Shown here one piece after another: positions 62,897 to 64,000 of a stretch of DNA of 64,000 nt (positions are counted from its first letter, which is position 1; each line of letters starts with the position of its first letter). The notes below the pieces were generated by a model, which saw nothing but the letters and a program-made list of their open reading frames with translations, had not been told where the DNA came from and searched no databases. Source of the stretch: Bdellovibrio sp. GT3 (GTDB lineage Bacteria; Bdellovibrionota; Bdellovibrionia; Bdellovibrionales; Bdellovibrionaceae); contig NZ_JBBNAD010000004.1 of NCBI RefSeq assembly GCF_037996765.1, positions 62,001 to 126,000 on the forward strand, in the 5' to 3' direction. Made by a program: the position numbers and the translations under genes.

Positions 62897-63980
62897 GATT
62901 GCGACGTCAGAACTTAGGAAATTGTTTCTTGATAAGACACCATTGGTGGATGTCAGAGCTCCCGTGGAGTTTTCTGAAGGATCATTGCCCGGCGCCGTGA
63001 ACCTGCCGATTATGGATGATGTTCAACGGGCCGCCGTCGGTACCACATATAAACGGGAAGGTCGGGAAGCAGCATTAGCTTTGGGACATCAGTTGGTATC
63101 TGGCGAAGTAAAAGAATCCCGTCTTCAACGTTGGGCCGCCTTTATTCGTGAAAACCCGGATACCGTGTTGTTCTGCTTTCGCGGGGGTCTAAGATCAAGG
63201 ATTACGCAGACCTGGCTATCAGAAATGGGTGTCAATCGGCCTCTTATTGAAGGCGGTTACAAGGTCGCCCGGCAATTTCTTCGCGAGGCGGTGGACCAGA
63301 GCTCGCAAAAGCCTTTGTTAATTCTTTCTGGTCCTACTGGCAGCGCAAAAACAAAAGTTCTGAATCAGGCGAAAAGCTTTTATCCGTCGATTGATATGGA
63401 ATCATTGGCCCATCATCGTGGATCTGCGTTTGGCGCGACGGCCAGCCCGCAGCCCACACAGATTGATTTTGAAAATTCGCTAGCCGTTGATTTCTTAAGA
63501 CTGACATCCGTGGCATCAACCACCGGAATATTGCTTGAAGACGAAAGCCGTCTGATTGGTCGTTGTGCAGTTCCAGAGAATTTATTTAACCAGATGCGGG
63601 CGTCTGCTTTGGTCTATCTGGAAGAGCCGTTTGAACAACGGGTGGAGAACATATTCAATGACTATGTTGCTGGCACTGCCATTGGCAAGCGGGACGTGGA
63701 AGCTGCGCTAGGTGAATTTACAAAGTTTAAAAACGCTGTGAAGACAATATCCCGCAAACTGGGTGGACTTAGAGCCCAGGAAATACTGAATGATCTTGAG
63801 TTCTGTGAGCAAGACTATCTAAAACACCAAAAGTTGGATCAGAATCGTGTCTGGATTGAAAAACTCTTGCGATACTATTACGACCCGGCTTATTCGCAAA
63901 GCTTTGCCAAACGAAACCCTAAGGTATTAATGCGAGGACGAGGCGAAGCGGTCCTAAGCTACATCCAGAATCTTAAATAA
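62889..63980 (+). CDS. selU: tRNA 2-selenouridine synthase (SelU/MnmH)
   Basis: A 363-residue enzyme that replaces sulfur with selenium at the wobble uridine of some tRNAs. An N-terminal rhodanese domain has the active-site Cys96 in LFCFRGGLRSR, and a C-terminal P-loop domain has GPTGSAKT. I start at TTG 62889, which overlaps the selD stop by 8 bases; the Cys then falls at 96, close to position 97 in the E. coli protein. A long frame opening at 62811 would lie inside selD. The upstream SelD supplies selenophosphate, so the pair is a functional unit. The last residues end about 20 bases before the window edge. Confidence 0.93.
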   Translation: MSRIATSELRKLFLDKTPLVDVRAPVEFSEGSLPGAVNLPIMDDVQRAAVGTTYKREGREAALALGHQLVSGEVKESRLQRWAAFIRENPDTVLFCFRGGLRSRITQTWLSEMGVNRPLIEGGYKVARQFLREAVDQSSQKPLLILSGPTGSAKTKVLNQAKSFYPSIDMESLAHHRGSAFGATASPQPTQIDFENSLAVDFLRLTSVASTTGILLEDESRLIGRCAVPENLFNQMRASALVYLEEPFEQRVENIFNDYVAGTAIGKRDVEAALGEFTKFKNAVKTISRKLGGLRAQEILNDLEFCEQDYLKHQKLDQNRVWIEKLLRYYYDPAYSQSFAKRNPKVLMRGRGEAVLSYIQNLK

Positions 63981-63981
63981 A

Positions 63982-64000
63982 AAACCCAGCTTCTTTCGAG
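63982..64000 (+). terminator. Left part of a probable terminator cut by the window edge
   Basis: The sequence after selU starts AAAAACCCAGCTTCTTTCG, which looks like the ascending arm and loop of a stem that would continue as GAAGCTGGG and T residues past the edge. The second arm cannot be seen. Confidence 0.45.

Overview
The window looks like chromosomal DNA of a Bdellovibrio-type predatory bacterium (Bdellovibrionota). This rests on the mixture of families: two TIGR02147 regulators, many signal-peptide and lipoprotein genes, several zinc proteases, a spirochaete/planctomycete/delta-type EF-G1, lysine/alanine-rich protein tails, and moderate G+C with short intergenic gaps and frequent tail-to-tail stop overlaps. 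I see no rRNA, tRNA, CRISPR array, insertion sequence or prophage. No gene-free stretch exceeds about 300 bases. The window cuts a secreted-protein gene at the left edge, and at the right edge it ends inside a probable terminator just after selU.

Layout. 1-5.2 kb: a secreted protein, a hybrid PAS/PAS/GAF histidine kinase with a receiver domain, a four-helix membrane protein and lpxD. 5.2-8.7 kb: an alanine/lysine/proline-rich DNA-binding-like protein, infA, tex and a 31-residue basic protein that may be a ribosomal protein, with strong terminators. 8.8-11.3 kb: a YihY/BrkB membrane protein, a DUF748-like envelope protein and a DJ-1/PfpI protein. 11.4-17.1 kb: a three-gene envelope operon (beta-barrel protein, large metzincin lipoprotein, lipoprotein). 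17.4-24.3 kb: tldD-tldE, a HAD phosphatase and topA. 24.4-28.1 kb: a small secreted protein, a divergent HAD-like protein and the tail-specific protease.

28.1-42.1 kb is the most accessory part. The same three-gene arrangement occurs twice about 10 kb apart: a secreted Gly-run protein with a HExLR motif and a small secreted protein, both leftward, then a TIGR02147 regulator transcribed divergently. Between the two copies lie a VWA-like lipoprotein, a secreted HExxH protein, a pseudoazurin-methyltransferase pair, an M50-like membrane protease, and the E1 alpha/beta genes of a 2-oxoacid dehydrogenase followed by a methyltransferase. Two more small secreted proteins follow the second copy.

42.1-64 kb: pyrE, cutA and a CBS transporter-like gene; a dienelactone hydrolase; an ElaB/YqjD-like pair; a 21-kelch-repeat lipoprotein; a frameshifted outer-membrane-protein remnant; a CAP lipoprotein; a four-gene Mn/Fe-type ABC transporter operon; fusA (EF-G1 type); a recQ-like helicase; a PQQ-type sugar dehydrogenase; aat; uup; and a selD-selU pair for tRNA 2-selenouridine.

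Besides genes, the window carries short dispersed palindromes built on GGTACG/CGTACC, a palindromic motif TGTCTC-N5-GAGAC in three intergenic regions, and several intergenic hairpins. The best candidates for undescribed biology are the duplicated TIGR02147 cassette with its secreted partners, the shared palindromic operator-like motif, and the 31-residue bS22-like protein.
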